Source: Ignelater luminosus
Lineage: Eukaryota; Arthropoda; Insecta; Coleoptera; Elateridae
Reading direction: 5' to 3'
Length of the DNA: 64,000 nt
NCBI GenBank assembly: GCA_011009095.1
Contig: VTPC01090710.1
Span: forward strand, 84,548-148,547
The translations under genes were made by a program, and so were the position numbers. The stretch's first letter is position 1, and every line of letters starts with the position of its first letter. The notes below the pieces were generated by a model. The model did not search any database and was not told the origin of the DNA. It saw only the letters and a list, made by a program, of their open reading frames with translations. This document shows positions 49,980-60,868 of the stretch, one piece after another.

Positions 49980-51240
49980 AGCGCCAATCTTGCTCAGATA
50001 GTGGTTTACCTCTGCAGGTAGTTTGCTGCAGAGCAAATCAAAACTTTCAACGAGATTAGTTTTCTAATAATTTTCAAAGAGTAGGAGCAAGGAAGCCAGC
50101 AGAGGAATAAAAAGCGGGAATGAAATTCAGTCTCAGATTACAAAAGGTAATTACAATTAGTTAAGTTAATGGACCACTGGTGATCTGGCGAAGAGCAGAA
50201 ATTCTGACTTTCTCCAAGAATTTCTCATGAAGAAAACCGACCCAGCTGCGTATCGGAGGAGAAGCTGTGAATGAACTAAGTATGTCTATAGGTGACCTGA
50301 TAGAAAACAAAGTCTAATCTTTAACAGGATTAGTTTTCTCTAAGAAATTTAAACGAAAAGAACGCCGAAGCTGCATGGGACGGAGTACAGACAAGTGGAC
50401 GAGGAGAGTAACTTATGTAGCTATACTACTGGGTCGTTTTAGGTGGAATCGTATATACGTAACAAATTCTGATCTCCAATAATAAATACATGTTCTGTGA
50501 GAATGAAAATAGAAAACAGCGACAAGGCCTGCTCTGAGGTCGTACAAGACATCCCCTTTAATGTAAAGTTTGATTCTATCATCAAATTAGGGTTCTGTTT
50601 TCTCAAGCTAGAAGAGGAGATTCAGTTTGATTGCTTTCAAAAATATCAAAAAAAGCACAACGGAGCAGGATCAACTAGCGCCCTAGAGGCAACCAAGACA
50701 ATTTTTTTAATGTGGCAGTGGACTACTGTAGATGATTTGATAGATTGAGAACAAAGTCTGATTCCACAACCTATAACTACAGAAGGGCACAAATTCTGAC
50801 TGACTAAGCCACTTTCTAATCTATCATCCCAAATAACACCACTTCTGTTATCTCATCGTCCGTATATAAGATCAGAGGAGAAAGGGGTGAGCGGGATCAT
50901 TATTGGCCTGCAGGTGTTGGGGGCTGTGACATGAACCAAACAAATATAATTGCGCAAGTTGAATTTTTTTGGACGAAGGATGTTACTATTACGAGGATAG
51001 TAGAGAGCGTAATGTCATTAGATGGGACGGTCTCTGCGACGTTTTGCGAAATCCAAAGATAAGGATTTCGCTCAATCCAAATTTAAGTGACTAGCCCACT
51101 TGCGGTGGCCCAAAAGATGGTCTAACTGAAAGTTTACAACCAGATTAGCTGTTCCTGAGAATGTTTAAATGAACAGAAACAATGATGCAAAGCGGCGATG
51201 AAGCAATGAAGTGCATGGGAGAGCGACACAAAAACATGCA
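49980..51240. repeat. Dispersed relatives of the 132 bp satellite
   Basis: Diverged repeats resembling the 32-34 kb array. GTGGTTTACCTCTGCAGGTA near 49999, GTGGACTACTGTAGATGATT near 50716 and GCGGTGGCCCAAAAGATGGT near 51101 match its (TGGTCTACCGCAGGTGGCCC) segment. GATTAGTTTTCTxTAAGAA near 50052 and 50330 and GATTAGCTGTTCCTGAGAA near 51143 match the GATTAGTTTCxxTGxAxA segment. A further shared motif is (GAAGCTGCATGGGACGGAG) near 50376 with a variant near 51210. Copies are separated by unrelated sequence, so this is a broken-up, older array. Confidence 0.45.
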
Positions 51241-51244
51241 ATAC

Positions 51245-52470
51245 AACTTGCCATAGACCTCGCGGTAAACTAAAGGGTACACCTTTGTCAATAAGACAAG
51301 TGAGACTGATATTGAATGCACTACACAACCCTGTTTACCATTCTGTTGGCAATGAGGCCACTTACTGCTTGCTCGTGGACACAAGTCGATATTATTTATA
51401 TCAAAATCAATTGTTTACGTGAAACGTAGAGAACAATAAATAGATTACCCTTAAATGCCATCATCGCCTGTGAAGCACATTTCACATGAAAAGTCGATTA
51501 TGGGCTGATTAATGTAAATAGGAGTATACTGTATTTGTTAAACGTTCCAGAAATTGTGGAAAACTAAATTGCTCTAAAATAAATAAGACAACCAAAGTTA
51601 AAAGCAAGTTAACGAAGTGTAACTCGCCATCGATACTCAAACAATCTCGAAATTCTGCAACTTTTCCTAAATTCAACTGTGACTTTGTATTTTGTAATTT
51701 CCATACCATAGCTACATACAATATCCGTAGACACAATTTTGGTAGGTCTTCTATTCAGAATTAAACCAAAGCTAGCCATTTTAAGATTACATAGTTAGAA
51801 TCCTAATTGTGTTGCAAAGATGTGTAGTATTTTAGATGGCAAAGTATGAACAAAGTTATTAAAGACTGCTATGGGGGTCACATCTTTCGAAAAAAGATTG
51901 CTGGATTTGTTTTATATTGGCTTTGTGTTTTTGAATCGACAAGCTAGTCTTTTACGATAAGTTTAAAATAATGTTATACAATGACGTAATGTGATGTTAA
52001 ATTACATTTTGAATAATCTTAAACTTCAAAGTGATGAAAAGCTAATTAGCAACGAAGTAGTTCGTTGCATCGCCAACATTACGTACGCAAAACCTACTAG
52101 ATTCTATCATTTTGTTTGCACAGCAAATTTAACCTATTGTTGGTAAATGTGAATTACTTAATATGACGTCATTTTCAACTTACCGTGAAAAGACTATGCA
52201 TTTGCAGATTTCGCCATTTGCGAAATCTAAATCAGGTCAGAAGCAATCGCAAACGTTTTGTGTTTGCGGTATAGAAAGTTGTTCTTTTGGCAAATGATAA
52301 AAACCATTTCAAGATTTTGCCATTATACTATGTAACGATGTCACCGCTAGTTTTTAATTTTTTTGTTTTGATAATATTAGGCCTTAATGTTAATCAGGTT
52401 TACTCTTTAAATAATTGCGAAATATTTAGAGGCAATATTTTAGTTTATTTAGAGACAAAATGTTCATACA
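51245..52470. other. No gene recognised
   Basis: AT-rich spacer. Overlapping short frames at 51134-51384 (minus) fall in the satellite-related DNA and its edge and have no recognisable domain. Confidence 0.4.
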
Positions 52471-52476
52471 AACACA

Positions 52477-53715
52477 CGAGTGTGTCTTGATAAGTCTTTA
52501 AATTAACATAAAACGAAGTGTTTTTTTTTGATCTTTTATTTTTCTACATAGTCCCCTTTTAGGTCTATATACTTCATCCATCGATGCTCCAACTTTCTGA
52601 TCTCCTTCAAAAAATACGATGTCTGAAAGTCTGCAAAATACGCATTTACGGCGGCTATCAGTTCATCATAGCTTGTGAATTTCTTTCCTCCAAGCCATGT
52701 TTTCATGTTTGGAAAGAGAAAATAGTAGCGGGGCCAAATCTGGAAAATACGGGGCGTGGGGAACGAACTCGAAGCCAAGTTCATGAATTTTGGCCATCGC
52801 GATCATCGACGTATGAGCCGGCGCATTGTCGTAATGAAAGAGACCTGTTTTTCTCTGCATTTGAGGTCATTTGGACTGGATTCTTTTCTTCAACCTGTCA
52901 AATAATGAAGCATAGTACAATCCTGTTATTGTTTTTCCTTTTTGCAGAAAGTCTATGAACAATATGCCATGTGAATTCCAAAAACAGCCTTCGCTTTCAT
53001 CGGAGCAGGTTTTCTTGTTGAAGTCCACTGTTTGATCTCTGGTGTGTAATAATGGACCCATGTTTTATTAGCAGTTACAAATTGCCGCAAAACGTTAATT
53101 GAATTACGCTTAAATCGATCCAACAGCTTCTTTGAAATGTCCATGCGCACGCGTTTTTGGTCCAGTGTCAACAAGTGCGACACCCATCGCGCGGACAGCT
53201 TCACGTGTAAATCTTTGTGTAATATTTTAAAAATGCGTTCTGTTGATATGCCTGTGGTCTGTGCTATCTCTCTTATTTTCATTCGACGATCATCTAACAC
53301 GATTTTATGTACTTTTTCGATGATATCCTAAAGGGTTGCTGTTTTTGGCCTTCCCGGATGCTCTTCATCAAACACACTCGTACGGCCGCGTTTGAACTCT
53401 GCCACCCAGTTTTTACGGTGGCGAACGAAAGGGCAGACTTCCTGTAGATAGCGTCCAACTCGGCTTTTATTTCCGTTGGAGTTTGTCCCTTCAAACGCAA
53501 GAATTTTTTTAACTGAACGATATTCGATTGGCTTCATTCTTTACAAATCATTTACATCGACTGACACAAACGACTGTCAAACAAAAATTACGCGTCCAAA
53601 ATTGGTGATATCTTCAGCAGTGCCATCCGAAGAATGGACCATTGTAACTATAAAAGCATTTTGAACTGTGGCGCCATCTTCATGGTCAACCTAAACACTT
53701 ATCAAACCACTCTAG
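52477..53715 (-). mobile_element. Decayed mariner element, 1239 bp
   Basis: The two ends are imperfect inverted repeats. Read inward, the right end is CTAGAGTGGTTTGATAAGTG (TA at 53716-53717) and the left end is CGAGTGTGTCTTGATAAGTC (CA in place of TA at 52475-52476). Its length is almost the same as that of the intact copy at 4258-5498. The protein is related but clearly a different lineage. It lies between receptor genes A and B. Confidence 0.85.
52536..53537 (-). pseudogene. Mariner transposase, inactivated
   Basis: It starts MKPIEYRSVKKI at 53537 and ends LKGDYVEK at 52536, so both natural ends are present, but at least four frameshifts break the frame. The catalytic core is ruined twice. 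The first aspartate block reads TANKTW instead of VDETW (D to N and E to K, both G-to-A changes on the coding strand). At the third block, YFPDLAP runs straight into a frameshift that removes the SD of LAPSD. The second block, HYDNAPAHTS, is kept. The WVSHLL linker motif is recognisable. Compared with the copy at 4420-5433 it shares the block LLTLDQKRVRM but differs widely elsewhere. Confidence 0.88.
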
Positions 53716-53717
53716 TA

Positions 53718-54788
53718 AGTTACAAAACGCCCTCTGAAGGAAATATAGCTCCTACTTCTTTAATACCTCTAATTTCTTTGTTTAATAATAATGGTCTTCT
53801 GTCATATCGCTATCATGTCTTTAAGTGAAACACAAACGAAAGAAGAACTATTTAATTTTAGAAATACGATATTTTGAGGTTAACTTTCTAGGAACTATAT
53901 CCTCTGTTTTGCTTTTGGGCATATGTTTATTTGCACAGTTTGTGTTTAAATAAACCAAGGAATCACTCGTTCAAATACTTCGCAATCGTTTAGGAGTACC
54001 CTGTATAACTTACTATAATGTAATGAACTAATGATGTATACAGAAATATAAAGCTGGACCATTTGTTGATTTTCAAACTGTTCTTAATTTGTATTTTAAA
54101 TTTATATATGTGCATTATTTAAAGACTACAAATTTGGTAAAAGGTTTCTGGACTTACCTGCTTAAATTCAGTATCTTGTAACTTACTGTCTTTTTGCTGC
54201 CAAAACGCTTTTTCCATTTTGTTTTTATATTAAAGTTTTGACCTGAAGTGATCGCACTAAAACCTACAGATATGTCCTGTGTTGACCATGAGTTATTATT
54301 TTAATTTTAAATTCGTTTAGATCTTTTTTTTTATTAAATACAAACTAATACTTTTAGTCTTCCGTACAGAAATTATGAAGTATGCGAATATTGATACCGT
54401 ACCTCCAAGTAACTGTTTCGATCTTTTTTTATCTCGTCAGTAGAAGATAATGGAGATCAAACTTTACACAAAGTTTTTTAGACAAGAAACACTGTCAATA
54501 TGTATTAAATCCAAGAAACAAAGCGCCATCTAGTGTAAATGCTAACTTTGCATTTAATGCATTTTTTATGATTTTGTTTTTATTGGGAAAAAAATGAAAT
54601 CATGGTTATTACAAGTTCTCCGGTAATGAAAATGAAAAATTAAAATTCTTGCATGCAATGAGTCATTTTTATTGCACAAATAAATTCTAGAAAGAATTAC
54701 CTACACTTCTAAATACAAGTTTTATACCAAAAGCTATTTTTTGTCGTTAAAAAGGTCATTTTGAGGTAATTCATGGTTTCCTGAAGAC
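53718..54788. other. No gene recognised
   Basis: AT-rich DNA between the mariner relic and the 3' end of receptor gene B. A sequence like GCGCCATCTAGTGTAAATGC near 54521 recalls repeat ends but has no partner. Confidence 0.4.
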
Positions 54789-54794
54789 TTTATT
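54789..54794 (-). terminator. Polyadenylation signal of receptor gene B
   Basis: AATAAA on the minus strand, about 48 nt beyond the stop codon of the gene, a normal distance for a compact insect 3' UTR. Confidence 0.5.
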
Positions 54795-54841
54795 AGTGCT
54801 ATATTTCCTCTTATCTTAATCAAGAAAGTCCATCGTAATTT

Positions 54842-56584
54842 TTAGGTCTTTTCTTCAGAATTATACTGAAGTAAAATAACGAGATAGGTTGTAGCATAGC
54901 TTAAAATCTGCAAACGACATTTGTACCGTACACCGCATCGTACAATGTATAATTACTTACTGATGTTAATAACATGCGGTCTATTACAGCGAACCCTGCT
55001 AAAGAAAATTTACTCTGCCGTAATCCAAGGATAAAAGTAAATCTTTTCAACTAGAATTTCATGATAAATAATAAAGATCGATTTAATCTATATAATTGTT
55101 TTTACCTGCGTCGGTGCGTATCGCCCAATTTTTGAACATTGCAATTTAGAAACTAAACTTTTGGTTGTTTCAACCTACAAAATATTCATTGCTGATTGTT
55201 AAGTTTTATATTGTGTAGCTACAACAATCCAAATTAAAACTAACCTCGATCCAGCAAGCATAATAAGGTTCTATTACTAATATAAATCGCGCTATATGCA
55301 TACTTAGCCAGGAAAATTGCATAAGATACCATATCCATTCAATCTCAGTTAAATCGGAGAATATAAAATATGATGCTTCAATTAAATGAAAAAATGCAGC
55401 TGTTATAGCGCACTAAAATTTAAATTGTAGACACATTTTTAATTTTTTTTTAATTAAAATTTTTGTAAGCTTACTGCTCCAGCAATCCCAAGAAGTTCAT
55501 TTTGATACATAAGTGCATCGCACAGTTTTAGGTATGTTTTTGTTAGTTCACCAATCCTTTCGCCTACAGAAAAAAATTGTGGAATTTAAACTGTCATGTA
55601 TTATAAAAGAACGTTACTTTACCATATAATTTAGTATTTAGCGGGGTATTAATGAGCAATAATCGATTATTTTGTGTATTCCACCAATGATCGCCAAAAC
55701 TCCTCAAAGTTGCATTTTTGCTAAGCCTGTTTGTGGCCCTTAGTACATTGCTAACCTTCTTCCAGTTGTCGCAATTGCTACGTAATATATTTGTTAACCT
55801 TAAATGTGTTAAATCATTGTTTTCTAAAATTTGGTTAAATCGTTTTATCCTTTTTGCCAAATTACTTCCCAAATGTTGAAATTCATATTCTGTCATCATC
55901 ATTATAACACAACCAAAATAATTGCATCCATATCTTCTAATTATAAGCCAGTGATTGATATGTTCTTCATCCAAGATAATATAAGTGATATAATCCAAGA
56001 TAACTTGATATGACATAGCTAGGAATGTTAGATAACATGTTATCGTTTGTTGATATTTTTCCCACTTGGTATGTTCTGTTTGTAAAGTGTCATCAAGCTA
56101 AAATATAATTACGTTGCTATATTTATTTTCCAAACGTAGAGAATCAAGCACATACATCTTCAATTAATTTTACGTATTCGAAAAATTGGAGAAATTTGCT
56201 TGGGACGACAAAAAATCCGCAAGCGGCTACAACATAAACTATACCCCAATCATTAAGTTCCACTAATGCATCTATTTTAGTACGTATTCTAACAGATACA
56301 CCATCTGTGGAAACTAAATCTTCATACAATCCAATAGCAGCGTGAACGACTAAATAAAAATTGATTCAGGAAAGTTATTACAAGAAGGCTTCTAACTTAC
56401 TAGTAAACAATCCTAAACTAATACAATAAATCGAATAAAAGAATGATAACCGAAGGTAAAGCCCATGTCGATCTTTATACGCCGATATTGGAAATAATCC
56501 AATTGTGCGCATTAAATATATCACCGGTAAAGAAAACTTATAATTCTTCTCGGAAATACGAACTTTTGCTTTCCAGAAATTCAT
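54842..56584 (-). CDS. Gustatory receptor (7tm_7), 444 aa, gene B
   Basis: An insect taste-receptor subunit with unknown ligand. Exons: 56584-56401, 56349-56156, 56097-55623, 55563-55475, 55412-55245, 55174-55106, 55050-54961, 54907-54842. All junctions are GT-AG, introns are 51-70 bp, and no stop interrupts the frame. The start MNFWKAKVRIS aligns with genes A and C. The N-terminal block has MRTIGLFPISAY. Exon 4 has the family pattern around the fifth segment (YLKLCDALMYQNELLGIAGA). Exon 5 ends VIEPYYACWIE. Exon 7 reads FSLAGFAVIDRMLLTS, and exon 8 has the signature TYLVILLQY (430-438). Exon 3 encodes a long intracellular loop of low conservation. Several exons lack an ATG and escape simple ORF calling, but the splice model is consistent. 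It is probably functional. Confidence 0.9.
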
Positions 56585-57890
56585 TTTTTCGTTTGATGTC
56601 TCGTTTGGAAAACTGGGTCGTTGTTGTCTTTTGATGTTGGGTGATAAAGATATGTCAGATTTAAATTATAAAGGAAACATATATATCTACATTTTGTATC
56701 TTAATTGCTTTTGTTTCAACGAAATTTATTGTTCATTTTTGATAGTCTAATAAAACGTTGAAATGTTTCGGGAATGTTTGTTCAATTTAGATAACGGTTG
56801 TATGAGTAAAACCTTTGTGGAGGGTTTATTATTATTGTTATTATATTTACCCGAATAAAAATAAATACGAATCATTGTTTTTATGGGTATTAACTAGTTT
56901 GCAATATTAATAACCATCAAGCGAATTAAATTTAAACTAACGTTACCATTATAGTAATTCTTGCTTATTATTCTTTTATTTGATAAAAAAACCTCGCTGC
57001 ATTATCAACTTTCTGTTTGGTTTTCTATTATGAGGTTTCACTTTAATCGGAATTTTGACTGCCGCAGATTTATGCTTTCTCGACTTCCTGCTTTTGTACG
57101 TTACTGTATTCTTTAAATTTTATCCTTCTGTTTTAATTCCTCCCCTAATAGTCTGAAAAGTTTTTTGGAATTGTGAAAGGGGACAGAAACTATTACGATT
57201 CGACAATGAATTCTGTAAGGGTTCGCACTGCACTGTTTTACATTGTTTACAAAACTTCCAGTTATACATATAAGATTGTTGTCTTCGGTAGAAAAAAACA
57301 CAAACAAATTTTCAAAACTGTCTGCCTTCGAGTTGTAGATCATAAGAGCTATCATATAATCCAAAAAGACATAGAGTTATTATTAAGAAATTGATTTTGG
57401 AATTCCATATGATAATCGAATAGACTCGGAACAGCTAAGCTAAGCTAATGGTAAGCAAAATCTAGAAATTTAAGGAGAATTAAAAATTATCATGTAAAAG
57501 TCTTGAAGATTAATTCGGATCAAAACATATTTTAAATTACCAAGAGAAAGAAAATTGTTTACCAAACGCAGCTCTAAGTGTTGAAGATACTCCCCGGTAA
57601 AACAAGAATGTGTCAACAAATCGAAGACTGTTGTGAAAATAGTGTTCGACAATTACCAACTGATATTTGGTGTGTGTGAAAGTTACGCAAGTAATGCATA
57701 ATAGCTTTAAATTATCAATAATTCAAATAATATCCAAGATGGTTAAGATAAAAGCTGCCCTAGTTTTGTAATTTTAAGCAAATACGATTGCCAATGGAGG
57801 AAGATTAATCTATGTATATTGTTTGCAGGAGGATAAAGCAGTTTGAAAATTATCATTTATTGATCGTAAACTGAAAATGTTGCAATACTG
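56585..57890. other. No gene recognised
   Basis: Spacer upstream of receptor gene B, with its presumed promoter in the first few hundred bases. Opposite-strand open frames at 57113-57394 overlap and look random. Confidence 0.4.
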
Positions 57891-57892
57891 TA

Positions 57893-58793
57893 CGAGGTCT
57901 GTTCAAAAAGTATCGCGAATTTTGTGTTTTTTCAAAAATGATTTATTTATTCATGAATATCTATTTTGTCCCCTTCAAAGTAATCCCCATCAGATATTAT
58001 ACACTTGTGCCAACGTTTTTTCCAATCCTCGAAGCACTTCAAAAAATCATTTTTTGTGATCTTGTTTAGCTCCTCCTTCGATGCCGTCTTTATCTCCTGA
58101 ATCGTGCTTCAGTCTCGGGAACAAGAAAAAGTCACAGGGGACCAGGTCTGGGGAATACGATGGCTGCGGCATCATTAGTGTGTTGTTTTTGGCCAAAAAT
58201 TCGCGCACAAGCAACGATGTGTGAGCAGGGGCGTTATCATGGTGCAAAAGCCAATTTTTGTTCTTCCACAAATCCGAGCGTTTCTGGCGGATTGCTTCGC
58301 GCAAATTGCGCATAACTTGCAGGTAATATTCCTTATTGACCGTTCTACTCTGTGGCAAGAACTCATGATGCATCACGCCCCTGCAATCGAAGAAAACTGT
58401 AAGCAAAACCAAAAGCACGCTCTTCATCGTTCACATCTTCTCGGCCCTCTGAGAACATTTTGTACCACCGATAAACATTGCTTCGGTCCAAGGAAGCTTC
58501 ACCATATGCCACAGTCAACATTCGGAATGCGTCCGCGCACTTAATTTTGTTTTTCACACAAAATTTGATACAGATTCTTTGATCCATTTTTCTGAATAGG
58601 CAAAAATCGAAGACGAGCCAAAACACGTCCAAGCAAAACAGCTGTCAAAAATTAACTGAACATTCAAAATGGCCGAACTTGTCGGCATAAGTGAGGGACA
58701 TGAATACCAACATAACGCCACAAACAAATCGAAAATCGAATATACGTAACCCGCGGAAATTCAAAATTCGCGATACTTTTTGAACAGACCTCG
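57893..58793 (-). mobile_element. Internally deleted mariner-like element, 901 bp
   Basis: Terminal inverted repeats of about 32 bp are perfect from CGAGGTCTGTTCAAAAAGTA at 57893 inward, mirrored up to 58793, with TA on both sides (57891-57892 and 58794-58795). The element is about 400 bp shorter than a full-length member because the middle of the transposase is missing. The perfect repeats suggest that it moved fairly recently as a non-autonomous copy. Confidence 0.9.
57947..58587 (-). pseudogene. Mariner-like transposase with internal deletion
   Basis: The N-terminus reads MDQRICIKFCVKNKIKCADA and runs through the first helix-turn-helix to VNDEERA. At about 58410-58415 it jumps straight to LLTVFFDCRGVMHHEFLPQ, losing about 135 codons that include the second DNA-binding helix-turn-helix and the first catalytic aspartate. 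The second and third catalytic blocks remain (HHDNAPAHTS and YSPDLVPCDFFLF). A frameshift follows at about 58115, after which the normal C-terminus WKKRWHKCIISDGDYFEGD returns. The deletion also shifts the frame. This lineage differs from the other mariner copies here and resembles the SETMAR-like transposases common in insects. Confidence 0.88.
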
Positions 58794-58795
58794 TA

Positions 58796-59400
58796 TATTA
58801 AGTGCTTTAAATTATGACACCCAGTAAAGAACCTCAAATTAAATGATATCTAGATACTTGAGTAACTTGAAATATCATATTATAGAAATCTGAATTCCGT
58901 TCCAAAAGGTCAGCATACTGACAGTCAAAACAAGTCAACAGAAATCACACTTTATACGTTTGTGTTCTATGATGTAGAAGAAAGGCAAAACGGCTACTGT
59001 CGAAGGCTTGCAGACCAGAGAGTGGTTCTTTCGATGGCTAGCGGTCTAAAGTGTGCCCGTCAGTAAACAGTCTGTTGAGGTATCTAACGACCGACTGCTT
59101 ATACTGCTACTAGTTGCTGGTCGTTTCCTGAAAGTCTTTCACGATAGAATGCAAGTAGTTTGTAGATTTATTGAAAGACGACGTGATAGGAATAGTTACT
59201 CAATTAATTTTTCTGAAAACTGATATGATTCTCTTCACTGCTAGAACGGTAATAGAAGCCTTTAAAGAACCCAGATTCTCTGTTAGACCTTCAGCATTTG
59301 AACAGGAGGTTAAGCTCTTACGGTTGAACTTAGATAGTAAATCAGATTTGAAATCGTTTGGCAACAAGATAGTAATCAGGTAGATAAGAGTTGTAAAATC
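58796..59400. other. No gene recognised
   Basis: Spacer with an open frame at 59171-59383 of no recognised family. It may be an upstream part of the weak relic that follows. Confidence 0.35.
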
Positions 59401-59419
59401 AATAATCAGATATCATACT

Positions 59420-60000
59420 GGTTCTGCTGGATGGGATCGATTAAAAGTGGATGCCTAACAGGACTTCCTTGTCTTGTATATGAATGGGTCATATATGGAT
59501 GTTAGGCATTTTTGTAGTGTAGTGGGCAAACTAGGTTGTAAAAAAACCCGAGGAAAATGCTCAACAGTTTTTTTAGGTGGAAAACAACACCATACTGTTG
59601 GTAACGAACGTAGATATATCTAGAGCGACGGAACGAAACATTTACGCCTGCTTCAGTGGCAAACGCCACTTAAACTTGAACGAGAAATGCTCTAATTCAG
59701 GAATGTGGAGAATACGTGACATATCCTCTCTCAACAAAAAAGGTAATTTCATATCGATTCTAGGGCGAGAATATGGATCAATTTATCGGACAGGAAATCA
59801 ATCCTTGATTAGTACAGGTACTCTGTTTTGGGCATGCAACACAAATAGCGATGTGGAGAAATATAGACTTCTAGGCTAAAGACTATATAGCCCAATTTAT
59901 CTTGGGAAAATATCAAAACGTATAGAGAACGATTACATGCCCAAGATTTGGGAAAGATAAAGAATGCCTTTTTACCTTGCAAAGAAATGCAAAAAATAGA
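59420..60000 (+). pseudogene. Possible LINE RNase H-region relic
   Basis: At about 59475-59520 a frame reads VYMNGSYMDVRHFCSVVG, which could be a decayed (V)YTDGSK.....GAGV block, followed by KCSTVFLGGK where LINE RNase H domains have a TVFQAE block. The open frame 59577-59879 then has ERNIYACFSGKRHLN at the place of a SDSQAAL block. The similarity is weak and every catalytic residue but one is uncertain, so this is only a suggestion. Confidence 0.25.
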
Positions 60001-60868
60001 AAAGGTTAAATTTAAAACCTTCTAAGCAGTTATGCTTTCTCACTTAAACTGAATCTTGAACTTTCGTAGCGAATCAACCAGGTTTGAGCAGCAAATAGAA
60101 AAATACGCAGTCGGTCGTTGTAAGAGCGGTTGAAGAAATGGCAGTTGGTTAGTAAAATAAAACCTATCTACCTATTTGCTTGGTTGTTTAAGTAAGGAAT
60201 AGTTAAAAATGCAAAAATGGAAATTTTGATAACACATCACTTACTGCATGGAAAACCAACGACCTGCGCATAGAAGAAACCATAAGAACAAGTGGAAGAG
60301 AATACTTAATACTGGATACGCCACAGCTGCAGTATTGGAGTGTACAAATGATTCGACTACTTAAGTAGCAATCAGAATGTGTAAAAGATACAACTTCATC
60401 ATTTTATAGTTTGTATCGTGATAATTTAATTTTACCTACGCTTTAGCTTGTATACTCAATTGAAGAATTTCACATTTTTTATTACTTTTCAAGTCGAGGT
60501 TGATGATCAGTAAAATGACACTAGTTGTTTTCGATAATAACTACTTTGAGTCGAATCTTTGAGTTACTATTTTTTAACTATTTTAGTTAGGAAAACCGTA
60601 CAACCAACAACTTGAGGAAACTGTAGAATATTAAATTGATTTCAGAAATTAGTCCATAATAATTAAATATTTTAAAAAAGGAAAAGGAATTAGAAAAAGA
60701 ACATGAGCACTCAAATCTCCTTTTATAATTATTGATTTTCATAAAACAAAGTAACAATTTTATATTTTAGTTACAATCTTAGTGAAAGTGTATAGTGCGT
60801 AATCAAAAATTATTGAGATGTTCATTATCAATACGAGTTGTTTGTGAATTAACTCCAAAATCAGGATC
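60001..60868. other. No gene recognised
   Basis: AT-rich spacer downstream of receptor gene C. No exact AATAAA was found within about 120 bp past the stop; an AATAAT-like sequence is present. Confidence 0.4.

Noticed and set aside
57113..57394. Overlapping open frames on opposite strands
   Set aside because: No recognisable domain, no splice partners, and a composition typical of random AT-rich sequence.
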